From Mycolicibacter kumamotonensis (GTDB lineage: Bacteria > Actinomycetota > Actinomycetes > Mycobacteriales > Mycobacteriaceae), in NCBI RefSeq assembly GCF_002086285.1, contig NZ_MVHU01000011.1:1-64000 (forward strand): a stretch of 64,000 nucleotides of DNA, given 5' to 3'. Shown here one piece after another: positions 25,971 through 35,834 of this stretch. Under the pieces are notes generated by a model. That model did no database searches. It was not told where the DNA came from and was given only the letters and a program-made list of their open reading frames with translations. The translations under genes were made by a program, and so were the position numbers. Position 1 is the first letter of the stretch. Every line of letters begins with the position of its first letter.

Positions 25971-26138
25971 CTCGTCAGAGCTTCGGCACTGCACGGCGTG
26001 TCCGGGCCCGCGACAACACCGCGGGACGGAAGCCACTTGGGCTCAACCCTTAAGCCGGGAGGAGCTGTCCTGACCCGGGGCGTCTTTCGACGTTCGGGGT
26101 CAGTGGCCTGTGTCCGTGCAGACGCCTCACCTAACGAG
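25971..26138 (-). promoter_or_regulatory. M-box (ykoK) magnesium riboswitch
   Basis: On the minus strand the 168-nt element opens CTCGTTAGGTGAGGC, continues with GAACGTCGAAAGACGCC and GGGTCA, and closes GTGCAGTGCCGAAGCTCTGACGAG. These are the hallmark conserved blocks of the M-box aptamer, in the right order and spacing. The ends CTCGTTAG and CTGACGAG form the P1 helix. Downstream, the segment CTCGTCGG (from 25950 down) can pair either with the 3' strand of P1 or within its own hairpin (25942-25957), giving a plausible switch. M-boxes respond to Mg2+ and usually repress at high Mg2+. Confidence 0.92.
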
Positions 26139-26153
26139 GTGCTTGCGTGGTCC

Positions 26154-26182
26154 ATAGTGCATGACGGGCAGGCCGCGGTCAA
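26154..26182 (-). promoter_or_regulatory. candidate promoter for the M-box transcript
   Basis: On the minus strand TTGACC (26182-26177) and CACTAT (26159-26154) are separated by 17 nt. The predicted start would fall a few bases before the M-box P1 helix. The -10 is imperfect; TATGGA, slightly downstream, is an alternative. Confidence 0.45.
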
Positions 26183-26227
26183 CTCCGCGACTCCCGGGCG
26201 TGTCGGAGGCTTCTGACGTGCCCGAAT

Positions 26228-26246
26228 GCGCCCCGAAACGGGACGC
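26228..26246 (-). terminator. candidate terminator hairpin after the MFS gene
   Basis: An 8-bp stem with a 3-nt loop (GCGTCCCG, TTT, CGGGGCGC on the minus strand, including one G-U pair), 65 nt beyond the MFS stop. It has no U-tract. It would separate MFS transcription from the M-box leader downstream. Confidence 0.4.
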
Positions 26247-26311
26247 GAGGCGTAATCTCACACGTCACTTTGGCAACAGTGGCATCGCGCCCGGTGGGCA
26301 CGGCGCAGCGA

Positions 26312-28072
26312 TCAGCCCCTGCCGCTGTCGGAGAAGTTCACCGGTTCGGCGGCGTAGCGCCCCGGCGCCACCCACGAGGTCAGCGCCCCGAGCACCATCA
26401 TCACCGCAGCGGCGGCGAACACCACCGCCAAGCCGGTGTGGAACGGCCCGGAGATCAGCTGCGGGAAGAAGCTGTGCCCGGTCAGCGAGTGGACGTCGAC
26501 ACCGGGTTGGTTCAGGGCCCCGGAGGGGGCGAGCAACTCGGCGATCGGGTTGTAACCCAGAAACGCCGCGAACAGGCTGCCCACCGGCGGAGTCCCGGCC
26601 ACCTGATCGGCCACCGCCGCGGACACGCCCTGCTGTTGCAGCCCGGCGCCCATCGCGGCGGGCAGCGTGTTGGCCAGACCGATCACCATCAGCGAGAAGA
26701 AGACACCGATCGACAAGGAGGTGCCGGCGTTGAAGAAGGTGGCGCGCACGCCCGAAGCCGCTCCGCGCTGATCGGCCGGAACGCTCGACATGACCACGGC
26801 ACTGTTGGGCGCGGTGAAGATTCCACCGCCCAGCCCGTTGAGGAACACCAGCGCCGCGAACACCCGGTAGTCGAAGTCGACCGGGAGCAGCAGCAGCGCC
26901 ACAAACGTCACCGCCATCAGCACCATGCCGCCGACCGCGAACGGCCGGGCGCCGTGCCGGTCCGACAGCGACCCGGCCACCGGCCCGGCCAACAGAAAGC
27001 CGGCCGTCATCGGCAGCAGGTAGATCCCCGACCACAGCGGGGTGGATTCGAAACTATAGCCGTGCAACGGCAACCAGATGCCCTGCAGCCAGATGATCAG
27101 CATGAACTGCAGGCCGCCCCGCCCGATCGCCGACATCAGACCCGCCAGGTTGGCCATGCCGAACGCCGGTATCAGGAACAGCCGCACATCGAGCAGCGGC
27201 GCGGCGACCCGCAGTTCGATGACACAGAACAGCACGAGCAGCGCCACCCCGAGCGCCAGCGAGCCGAGCACGGCGGGGCTGGTCCAGCTGGTCGGCGAAT
27301 TCCCGTGCGGCTGAATGCTGTAGGTGATCGCGGTCAGCACCACGGTCAAGCCGAGCCCCAGCGTCACGGTGCCGGCCCAGTCCAGCTTGGCCGGTGCCCG
27401 CTCGCCCAGTTCGTGCAGTGACCGTACCGACCAGACGGTGCCCAGCACCCCGATCGGCACCCCCACCCAGAACACCGCGCGCCAGTCCCATTCCGAGAGC
27501 AGCCCACCGATCAGCAGGCCCACAAAGGAGCCCGCGACCGCCGCCACCTGGTTGACGCCCAGTGCCATGCCGCGCTGATTGGCCGGGAAGGCATCGGTGA
27601 GGATCGCCGACGACGACGCGAACAGCATCGCCCCGCCGACCCCTTGCACCACGCGCCAGGCGATCAGCCATTGGGCGCCGGCGGCGAGGTCGAACGGGTC
27701 GATCGACAGCGCGATCGCCGCGAGGGTGAACACCACGAAACCGGCGTTGTAGATCCGCACCCGCCCGAACATGTCCCCGAGCCGGCCGAAGAACACCACC
27801 AGCACCGCCCCGACCAGCAGGTAACCCATCAGCATCCACAGCAAGTAGCTGACATTCGCCGGATCCAGCGGATTCAGGCCGATGCCGCGGAAGATCGCCG
27901 GCAGCGAGATCAGCACGATGGAGCCGTTGATGGTGGCCAGCAGCACGCCCAGCGTGGTGTTGGACAGGGCGATCCACTTGTAACGCGGGTGGTCGCGGTC
28001 ATAGCGCCGCCGGCGGCCGGTGGTGGCAACGGCGCCGGGATCGACATGTGCCCTGTCGATCTGCGCCGTCAT
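26312..28072 (-). CDS. DHA2-family MFS drug/proton antiporter-like transporter
   Basis: A 586-residue protein with about 14 hydrophobic helices, typical of the DHA2 branch. Motif A-like [13 protein letters not shown] follows TM2, and the motif C region contains [18 protein letters not shown]. The ATG at 28072 is chosen because GGGTGAATCG lies upstream; the longer GTG/ATG options at 28105 and 28093 have no ribosome site. It is divergent from thiC, but nothing else links it to thiamine. The substrate is unknown; export of toxic organic compounds is the family expectation. Confidence 0.88.
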   Translation of the reverse strand: MTAQIDRAHVDPGAVATTGRRRRYDRDHPRYKWIALSNTTLGVLLATINGSIVLISLPAIFRGIGLNPLDPANVSYLLWMLMGYLLVGAVLVVFFGRLGDMFGRVRIYNAGFVVFTLAAIALSIDPFDLAAGAQWLIAWRVVQGVGGAMLFASSSAILTDAFPANQRGMALGVNQVAAVAGSFVGLLIGGLLSEWDWRAVFWVGVPIGVLGTVWSVRSLHELGERAPAKLDWAGTVTLGLGLTVVLTAITYSIQPHGNSPTSWTSPAVLGSLALGVALLVLFCVIELRVAAPLLDVRLFLIPAFGMANLAGLMSAIGRGGLQFMLIIWLQGIWLPLHGYSFESTPLWSGIYLLPMTAGFLLAGPVAGSLSDRHGARPFAVGGMVLMAVTFVALLLLPVDFDYRVFAALVFLNGLGGGIFTAPNSAVVMSSVPADQRGAASGVRATFFNAGTSLSIGVFFSLMVIGLANTLPAAMGAGLQQQGVSAAVADQVAGTPPVGSLFAAFLGYNPIAELLAPSGALNQPGVDVHSLTGHSFFPQLISGPFHTGLAVVFAAAAVMMVLGALTSWVAPGRYAAEPVNFSDSGRG

Positions 28073-28229
28073 CGATTCACCCGTGTCTCTCATAAGCTGA
28101 GGCACATATGTTAGCTATGCAAAGGATCGGATGCCTAATCTGCGCGGTGCGCAGCCTGGTCAGCGGCTTACATCGGCTGCCGTGCTGCGATAGCGTGGCA
28201 GGGCAGTGATGCCAGTGCAGCAATCCAAA

Positions 28230-29974
<1,745 letters not shown>

Positions 29975-29975
<1 letters not shown>

Positions 29976-30814
29976 TGGAGTTCCTGCCGCTGGCCGCTCC
30001 CGGCTCGACCCCGGCGCGGGTGCTCACCATCGCCGGGTCGGATTCCGGCGGGGGCGCGGGCATCCAGGCGGACATGCGCACCTGTGCGCTGCTCGGAGTG
30101 CACGCATGTGTCGCGGTCACGGCGGTGACGGTGCAGAACACCGTGGGAGTCAAGAGCTTTCACGAGGTTCCGACCGACACCGTCGCCGCCCAGATCAGCG
30201 CGGTGGTACCCGACATCGGGATCCAGGCCGCCAAGACCGGGATGCTGGCGTCGGCGCGGATCATCACCACGGTTGCCGCGACATGGCGAGAACTCGCACT
30301 GCCGGTTCCGCTGGTGGTCGATCCGGTGTCGGCGTCCATGCACGGTGATGCCCTGCTGGCGTCCTCGGCCCTGGATGCGCTGCGCGACAACTTGTTTCCG
30401 CTGGCTACCCTGGTGACACCCAACCTGCACGAGGTTCGGTTGCTGGTCGACATCGACGTGGTGGACGCCGAATCGCAACGGGCGGCCGCCCGGGCACTGC
30501 ACGGTCTGGGGCCGCGGTGGGTGCTGGTCAAGGGCGGGCATCTGCCGTCGGCGCAGCACAGTCCCGATCTGCTGTTCGACGGCACGGACTTTCAGGAGTT
30601 CCCTGGGCCACGGGTGGCCACCGCCGACGACCACGGCGCCGGTGACACGCTGGCCGCGGCGACCGCGTGCGCGCTGGCGCACGGGGCATCCGTGCCCGAA
30701 GCGGTGGACTTCGCCAAACGCTGGGTGACCGAGTGCCTGCGTGCCGCCTACCCGCTGGGCCACGGGCACGGCCCCGTCTCGCCGCTGTTCCGGTTAGGAC
30801 GGGGCGCCCGGTGA
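29975..30814 (+). CDS. thiD: HMP/HMP-P kinase ThiD
   Basis: A 279-residue ribokinase-fold kinase that phosphorylates HMP-P to HMP-PP. The N-terminal signature TIAGSDSGGGAGIQADM is present, then KTGMLAS, VDPVSASMHG and the ATP-binding DDHGAGDTLAAA, and it ends HGPVSPLFRL as in M. tuberculosis ThiD. The GTG at 29975 overlaps the thiC stop and gives a protein beginning (M)EFLPLAAPG, close to the M. tuberculosis start. Translation is probably coupled to thiC, so the TPP riboswitch should control it too. Confidence 0.95.
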
Positions 30815-31437
30815 GCCTGGAGGAGATAGCCGGTATCGCTCACCGCCCAGACGGCACCCCCGCCGGAGTGGTGGTGCTGACGCACGGCGCCGGTGGCAAC
30901 CGGGATTCGTCTATGCTGCAACGGCTTTGCGGCGAGTGGGCGCGGCGCGGATTTGTGGCGATCCGCTACGACCTGCCGTTTCGTCGGCGCCGCCCGAAGG
31001 GCCCACCGTCGGGATCGGGTGCCGGAGACCGGGAGGGCATCACCGAGGCCATCGCGTACGCGCGCGGGTTGTCCGGCGGTCCGCTGATCGCCGGCGGACA
31101 CTCCTACGGCGGCCGGCAGACCTCGATGGTGGTGGCCGCCAGAGGCACGCCGGTGGATCTACTGGCACTGTTCTCCTACCCGCTGCACCCGCCGGGCAAG
31201 CCGGAGCGGGCCCGCACCGAACACCTGCCCGGCATCGGGGTGCCCACGGTGTTCACCCACGGCAGCTCGGATCCCTTCGGCACGTGCGCCGAGGTCCACG
31301 ACGCCGCCGCGTTGATTCCGGCCCCGCACCAGGTCGTTGAGATCACCGGCGCCCGCCACGACCTGGCCTCCAAGACGCTGGACGTGCCGGCGCTGGCGGT
31401 CGACGCCGCGCTGCGACTGCTGGGCCGAGGCCCGTGA
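30811..31437 (+). CDS. alpha/beta hydrolase (Rv0421c-like)
   Basis: A 208-residue alpha/beta-hydrolase of the KANL3/TEX30-like group. It has oxyanion-region HGAGGNRDSSML, nucleophile elbow GHSYGG, acid region HGSSDPFG and a C-terminal ARHDL His. The start GTG overlaps the thiD stop (GTGA). It is the third gene of the thiC operon, as in M. tuberculosis, but its link to thiamine is unproven. The substrate is unknown. Confidence 0.85.
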   Translation: MSLEEIAGIAHRPDGTPAGVVVLTHGAGGNRDSSMLQRLCGEWARRGFVAIRYDLPFRRRRPKGPPSGSGAGDREGITEAIAYARGLSGGPLIAGGHSYGGRQTSMVVAARGTPVDLLALFSYPLHPPGKPERARTEHLPGIGVPTVFTHGSSDPFGTCAEVHDAAALIPAPHQVVEITGARHDLASKTLDVPALAVDAALRLLGRGP

Positions 31438-31476
31438 GCCTCGCTGGTTACCGGTGAGTCAGGTACCGTAATTTTC

Positions 31477-32961
31477 ATGAGTACGGAGCTGTTCGACGTC
31501 GTCATCGTGGGTGCCGGCTTCGGCGGGATGGGTGCGGCGATCGAGCTCAAGAAGCTCGGCTACGACAACATCGTCCTGCTGGAGCGTGAGGACGATCTGG
31601 GCGGGACCTGGCACGTCAACCGCTACCCGGGACTGGCCGTCGACATCCCGTCGACCACCTACTCGTACTGGTTCGAGCCCAATCCGCACTGGACGCGGCT
31701 GTTCGCCACCGGCTCGGAACTCAAGCGCTACGCCGAGCACGTCGCCGACAAGTACGACGTGCGCCGCCACATGCGGTTCAACACCACCGTCGAGGGCGCC
31801 CGCTGGGACGACGAGGCCCAGCGCTGGCAGGTGAGCCTGGCCGACGGCGCGACCCTGAGCGCCCGCTACCTGATCACCGCGACCGGGTTCTTGTCCCAGC
31901 CGCACACCCCCGACATCCCCGGCATCGCCGGTTTCCAGGGCAAGGTGGTGCACACCACCGCCTGGGACGACAGCTACGACTTCGCGGGCCGGCGGGTGGG
32001 CCTGATCGGCACCGGCGCCACCGCGGTGCAGCTGATCCCGGAGCTGGCCAAAACGGTCGCCGACCTCACGGTGTATCAGCGCACCCCGATCTGGGTCGCC
32101 CCCAAACTCGACTTCAACATCTCGCCGTTCATTCAGCGGATCTTCGCCCGGGTGCCGTTGACCCAGCGCGCGGTGCGCTGGGTCACCGACAACATGTTGG
32201 GGTTCATGACTTTCGTCGGGGTGCTTAACTTCCCCTATTTCCGCCGGCTTTCGGTCGCCGCGATGGACCTGTGCAAGATTCACCGGTTCGTGCAGATCCG
32301 GGACAAGGAACTGCGGGCCAAACTCACCCCCAGCTACGACATCGGCTGCAAACGGCCGAGCTGGTCCAACGACTACTACCGCAGCTTCACCAAGCCCAAC
32401 GTGCACCTGGAGACCGCCGGCATCGAGCGGATCGAACCGGACGGCATCGTCGGCTGCGACGGGCGCAAGACCGAGATCGACACCCTGGTGCTGGCGACCG
32501 GATTCGACCTGTGGGAGGCCAACTTCCCGGCCATCGAGATCGTCGGACGTGACGGCCGAAATCTGGGTAAGTGGTGGCGGGAGAACCGATTCCAGGCATA
32601 CCAGGGCGTATCGATTCCAGCCTTCCCGAATTTCCTGAGCCTGGCCAGCCCGTACGCTTTCTGCGGCCTGTCCTTCTTCAACACGATGGAATACCAGATG
32701 CGCCACATGGGCCGGTTGTTCGGCGAAGTGCAGCGCCGCGGCGCGACGACGTTCGAGGTGACCGAGGCCGCCAACGCCCGCTTCCTCGACGAGATGACCA
32801 AACGGCTGGATTCCTCGGTGTTCTACAGCGGTGACTGCGCGACGTCGCGGTCCTACTATTTCAACCCCGCCGGTGAGGCCTCGCTGCTGCGGCCGACCAC
32901 CGTCCGCAACGCGGTGCGCGACGGCTCGCGGTTTCCCCTGGAGGACTACCAGATCGCCTGA
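31477..32961 (+). CDS. flavin-containing (Baeyer-Villiger-type) monooxygenase
   Basis: A 494-residue FAD/NADPH monooxygenase. The FAD-binding VVIVGAGFGGMG is at the N-terminus, the NADPH-binding GLIGTGATAVQ near residue 180. The fingerprint FQGKVVHTTAWD fits FxGxxxHxxxW(P/D), with Asp in place of the usual Pro. It resembles Rv0892-type enzymes. In M. tuberculosis the equivalent position holds other genes (Rv0420c, lpqM), so it looks like an insertion. It is convergent with a double TetR gene that may or may not control it. Confidence 0.9.
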   Translation: MSTELFDVVIVGAGFGGMGAAIELKKLGYDNIVLLEREDDLGGTWHVNRYPGLAVDIPSTTYSYWFEPNPHWTRLFATGSELKRYAEHVADKYDVRRHMRFNTTVEGARWDDEAQRWQVSLADGATLSARYLITATGFLSQPHTPDIPGIAGFQGKVVHTTAWDDSYDFAGRRVGLIGTGATAVQLIPELAKTVADLTVYQRTPIWVAPKLDFNISPFIQRIFARVPLTQRAVRWVTDNMLGFMTFVGVLNFPYFRRLSVAAMDLCKIHRFVQIRDKELRAKLTPSYDIGCKRPSWSNDYYRSFTKPNVHLETAGIERIEPDGIVGCDGRKTEIDTLVLATGFDLWEANFPAIEIVGRDGRNLGKWWRENRFQAYQGVSIPAFPNFLSLASPYAFCGLSFFNTMEYQMRHMGRLFGEVQRRGATTFEVTEAANARFLDEMTKRLDSSVFYSGDCATSRSYYFNPAGEASLLRPTTVRNAVRDGSRFPLEDYQIA

Positions 32962-32981
32962 GCGGTGGGATGAATCAGGCG

Positions 32982-34271
32982 TCAGGCCTGAGCCGGGCCG
33001 AACACGATGGACTCCATCAGTTTGCGCAGGCATGCCTGCGCGTAGCCCGGCCCGCCGGGGTCGGAATCCTCGCCGTACTTCGCCTTGCGTTCACGCGCCA
33101 CCCGGCCCAGGTCGTCGACCAGCACCGCCACCATGTGCACCAGGAACCTGGCGTGGTCGCTGTCCAGTCCCGGCCGCACCATGATCAGCGGCTTGGCCCA
33201 GGTGTCCATGAATGCGCGCTCGGAATCCCGGAGCAGCTCCCGCTCCGCCGATGCGAGATTCACTCGCTCGGTGTCGTAGACGGCCGCCAGTTCCGGATTG
33301 GCGAACACCGTGGCCACGTATGCCTCGACCAAGCGGGCCAGCGCCTCCCGCGGGTCGGCGAAGACGCTGGCGATGGCCGACATCTCACCGGCGATCCGGT
33401 CCATGGCGCGCTGCAGGCCCGTCGTCAAGATGTCGGCCTTGCTGGAGAAGTACCGGTAAACCCCGGATGCGGGGACACCGACGGCCTCGGCGATCTCGGT
33501 GACGCTGGTCTCGGCATACCCCTTCTTGCCGAACAGCAGGATCGCCGCGTGCAGCAGGGCCTCGTAGGGTCCGGCGTCGGGTGTGAAGATGCGCCACACG
33601 GTCAGCCGATTGACCCCGACGTCTCCGGGCTGGGGCAGCTGGGTGGCCACCAGCGCGCGTGCGGCCTCGATGAGCATCGGCCGGATTTCTTCGTCGGGCA
33701 GCTGCAGCCGGTGGCCCAGGATGCTGCCGGCGACACTGAGCAGGCTCGCCGCCAGGGTCCAACGTTCCACGGCGTTCAGCTCCGGGCGCAGCACGCCGAT
33801 CGGACGCTGAATGCGCCGATTCACCGTGGCCATCTGCGCCAGCAGCTTGGCCTGGTCGTCGGGCTGCAGGTAGCGGCCCTGCCACCGGTATAACCCGCCG
33901 GCCTGACGGTTGAGAAGCGCCGTTTCCAGGAGCGCCTCGACTATGCGGTCCAGCACCGCCGCGGGGTCCTGCTCCAATTCGGCGTCGGAGACGTCGAGGA
34001 GGAAGGCGGTGCAGTCGACCAGCTGTTGGCCGAGCGCCCCGACGACGACGGCGAACATGTGGTACTTGCTGGGATAGTGCCGGTACAGCGCCGGCGCGGA
34101 TATCCCAACCCTGCTGGCGATCGCCTCCATGCTGGTCGCGTGGTAACCCTGCGCACTGAACGCTTCCGCCGCCGCACGGGTGATCTGTGCTTTGCGGTCC
34201 TTGGGGCGCCTCCTGATCTGGCCACCCGCACGTTCGGCCGGGTCGTTCGTGGCACCAAGCGTGATAACCAC
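32982..34271 (-). CDS. tandem (two-domain) TetR-family regulator
   Basis: A 429-residue protein with two complete TetR units. The first HTH covers about residues 25-72 (ITRAAAEAFSAQGYHATSM, then APALYRHYPSKYHMF). A second HTH begins around residue 232 (AAILLFGKKGYAETSVTEI, then ASGVYRYFSSKADIL). Single TetR proteins are about 200 residues, so this is a fusion or internal duplication that could bind as a pseudo-dimer. The GTG start at 34271 has AGGGG too close for a normal ribosome site, so leaderless initiation is possible. Confidence 0.85.
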   Translation of the reverse strand: MVITLGATNDPAERAGGQIRRRPKDRKAQITRAAAEAFSAQGYHATSMEAIASRVGISAPALYRHYPSKYHMFAVVVGALGQQLVDCTAFLLDVSDAELEQDPAAVLDRIVEALLETALLNRQAGGLYRWQGRYLQPDDQAKLLAQMATVNRRIQRPIGVLRPELNAVERWTLAASLLSVAGSILGHRLQLPDEEIRPMLIEAARALVATQLPQPGDVGVNRLTVWRIFTPDAGPYEALLHAAILLFGKKGYAETSVTEIAEAVGVPASGVYRYFSSKADILTTGLQRAMDRIAGEMSAIASVFADPREALARLVEAYVATVFANPELAAVYDTERVNLASAERELLRDSERAFMDTWAKPLIMVRPGLDSDHARFLVHMVAVLVDDLGRVARERKAKYGEDSDPGGPGYAQACLRKLMESIVFGPAQA

Positions 34272-34376
34272 CCCTAATCAATCCCGACCGGCTCTGCTTG
34301 CAGAGCATTATTAACACACCCGGGTCGACCACGCAGGGCGAGGCATCCGGGTTCGACGCCGCCCTGGCTGCGACAG

Positions 34377-35834
34377 CTATGGGGCCAACGGTACCCGGTG
34401 ACGCGCGTCTCGGACGGGAACGCCGTTGGGGCCGCCGATGGACTGCGCATAGGTCGCCACCGCGAACGCCACCGCGGAACCGGTGAGCGCCAGCGCATGC
34501 CGGTTGATCTTGGCGATGGTGTCGCCGGGGCCGTGATAATTCGGGTCGAACGCGGCGCCGGGTTTGCCGCCCCACAGCCGGGCCTGCGCGGTGGTCTTGA
34601 GTTGGGACGCCCCGGTGGTGATGCCGCCGACGGGCACACCGGCCACCACGAACGGACTGTAATCGGTGTCGCTGCTCAACGGCATGTCGGCGGGCCGCAC
34701 CCCGACCAGGTTGAGGTAGCCGGCCAGGGTGCGTTCCACACCCGCCGATCCGGTGGGGACGTCGCCCGGGGCGATGTCGCGGCCCGGCAGGGCGGACTGG
34801 TCACCGTCGTAGGTGAAGAAGCCCGGATTCGGGGAGGCGAGCATGTCGAAGTTGAGGTAGACCGCGATGTCGTTGAGCTGGTCGCGGTCGAGTCCGAAGA
34901 CGTAGTCGGTGGAGCCGCCGAGCTGTTGCTCGGCTGCCCCCCAGAAAGCGAACCGCACCGCATTGGTCACCGCCGGCGACGGTCCCAGCTGCAGCGCGGT
35001 CTCCAGCACCGCGGCCACGCCGGAACCGTTGTCGTTGATTCCCGGGCCACCCGGTGCGCCGTCCAGGTGCGCACCCACCATCACGACGTCATGTTCTGAT
35101 CCGGTTTTGGTCTGCGCCAGTATGTTTCGGGAGGTGACCTTGACTGTGGTGGCGTCCAGCACGAGCCGCACCTTGCCGGTGGTGCGGCGTAGCGCATGGT
35201 CCCCGTCGCGGCCGGCCACCGCCACCGGCATGGTGAGCTGATCGTAGTAGTCCGGCGGGAACAGGCCGGCGGGCGCGCCGTTGCGGCTGGGCAGGCTGAC
35301 CACGATCAGGGCGGCGGCACCGCGTTCGGCGGCCACGTTCTGTTTGACCACCACCGAACAGCCGGCGTCGCTGACCACCGCGATGCCGCCGCGGGGCACC
35401 GTGGCCGGATAGTCGGCCGCCGCACACCCGGCCGACCGGGTCGGGCGGATCACCGGGCCGGTCACTCCCCCGGCCGGGGTGCGCACCAGCAGCGACGCCT
35501 GGTCGACGGGATAGCCGATACCCCCGACGGTCAGGGTCGGCTTGCCCGGCGCCCGGTTATCCAGCCGGGTGAGCTCCGGGGTCTGCACGTCGAAGCCTTT
35601 GTCCCGCAGGGCATTGACCACGTAGTCGGCGCTGGCGTCGAAGCCCGGTGTGCCATCAGCCCGGTTTTGTTGATGCGCATCGGCGATTTCCTGCAAGCGC
35701 TGCAGGTGCCCCATGATGGCGTCGACCTTGACCTGACCGGCGAGCCGGTTCGACAGCGGCGGCTGCACGGCCTCCGGCGAGCAGCCCGCCACCAGGGCGG
35801 TTGCGACCAGTAGGGCGCCCGCCGGACGGATCAC
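34377..35834 (-). CDS. LpqL-like M28-family lipoprotein with altered active site
   Basis: A 485-residue lipoprotein precursor (lipobox LVAGC), with a PA-domain-like insert and an M28 metallopeptidase domain. The zinc ligands appear intact: GAHLD (H256), NDNGSG (D268), NFDML (D330) and FDPNYHGPGDT. The catalytic region reads FWGAAEQQ where active relatives have FWGAEE. The general-base Glu is Ala at residue 301, while the ligand Glu remains. It may be a non-catalytic paralogue of the LpqL encoded just upstream. The GTG start overlaps that gene's stop (GTGA), indicating tandem duplication and coupling. Confidence 0.85.
   Translation of the reverse strand: MIRPAGALLVATALVAGCSPEAVQPPLSNRLAGQVKVDAIMGHLQRLQEIADAHQQNRADGTPGFDASADYVVNALRDKGFDVQTPELTRLDNRAPGKPTLTVGGIGYPVDQASLLVRTPAGGVTGPVIRPTRSAGCAAADYPATVPRGGIAVVSDAGCSVVVKQNVAAERGAAALIVVSLPSRNGAPAGLFPPDYYDQLTMPVAVAGRDGDHALRRTTGKVRLVLDATTVKVTSRNILAQTKTGSEHDVVMVGAHLDGAPGGPGINDNGSGVAAVLETALQLGPSPAVTNAVRFAFWGAAEQQLGGSTDYVFGLDRDQLNDIAVYLNFDMLASPNPGFFTYDGDQSALPGRDIAPGDVPTGSAGVERTLAGYLNLVGVRPADMPLSSDTDYSPFVVAGVPVGGITTGASQLKTTAQARLWGGKPGAAFDPNYHGPGDTIAKINRHALALTGSAVAFAVATYAQSIGGPNGVPVRDARHRVPLAP

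Noticed and set aside
25785..26216. Plus-strand open frame of 143 codons in the M-box region
   Set aside because: It is antisense to the conserved M-box and has no ribosome site or protein-like composition; the riboswitch explains the conservation.
26312..28072. MFS gene as a thiamine or HMP transporter because it is divergent from thiC
   Set aside because: It belongs to the DHA2 drug-efflux type by helix number and motifs, and no TPP aptamer is on its side.
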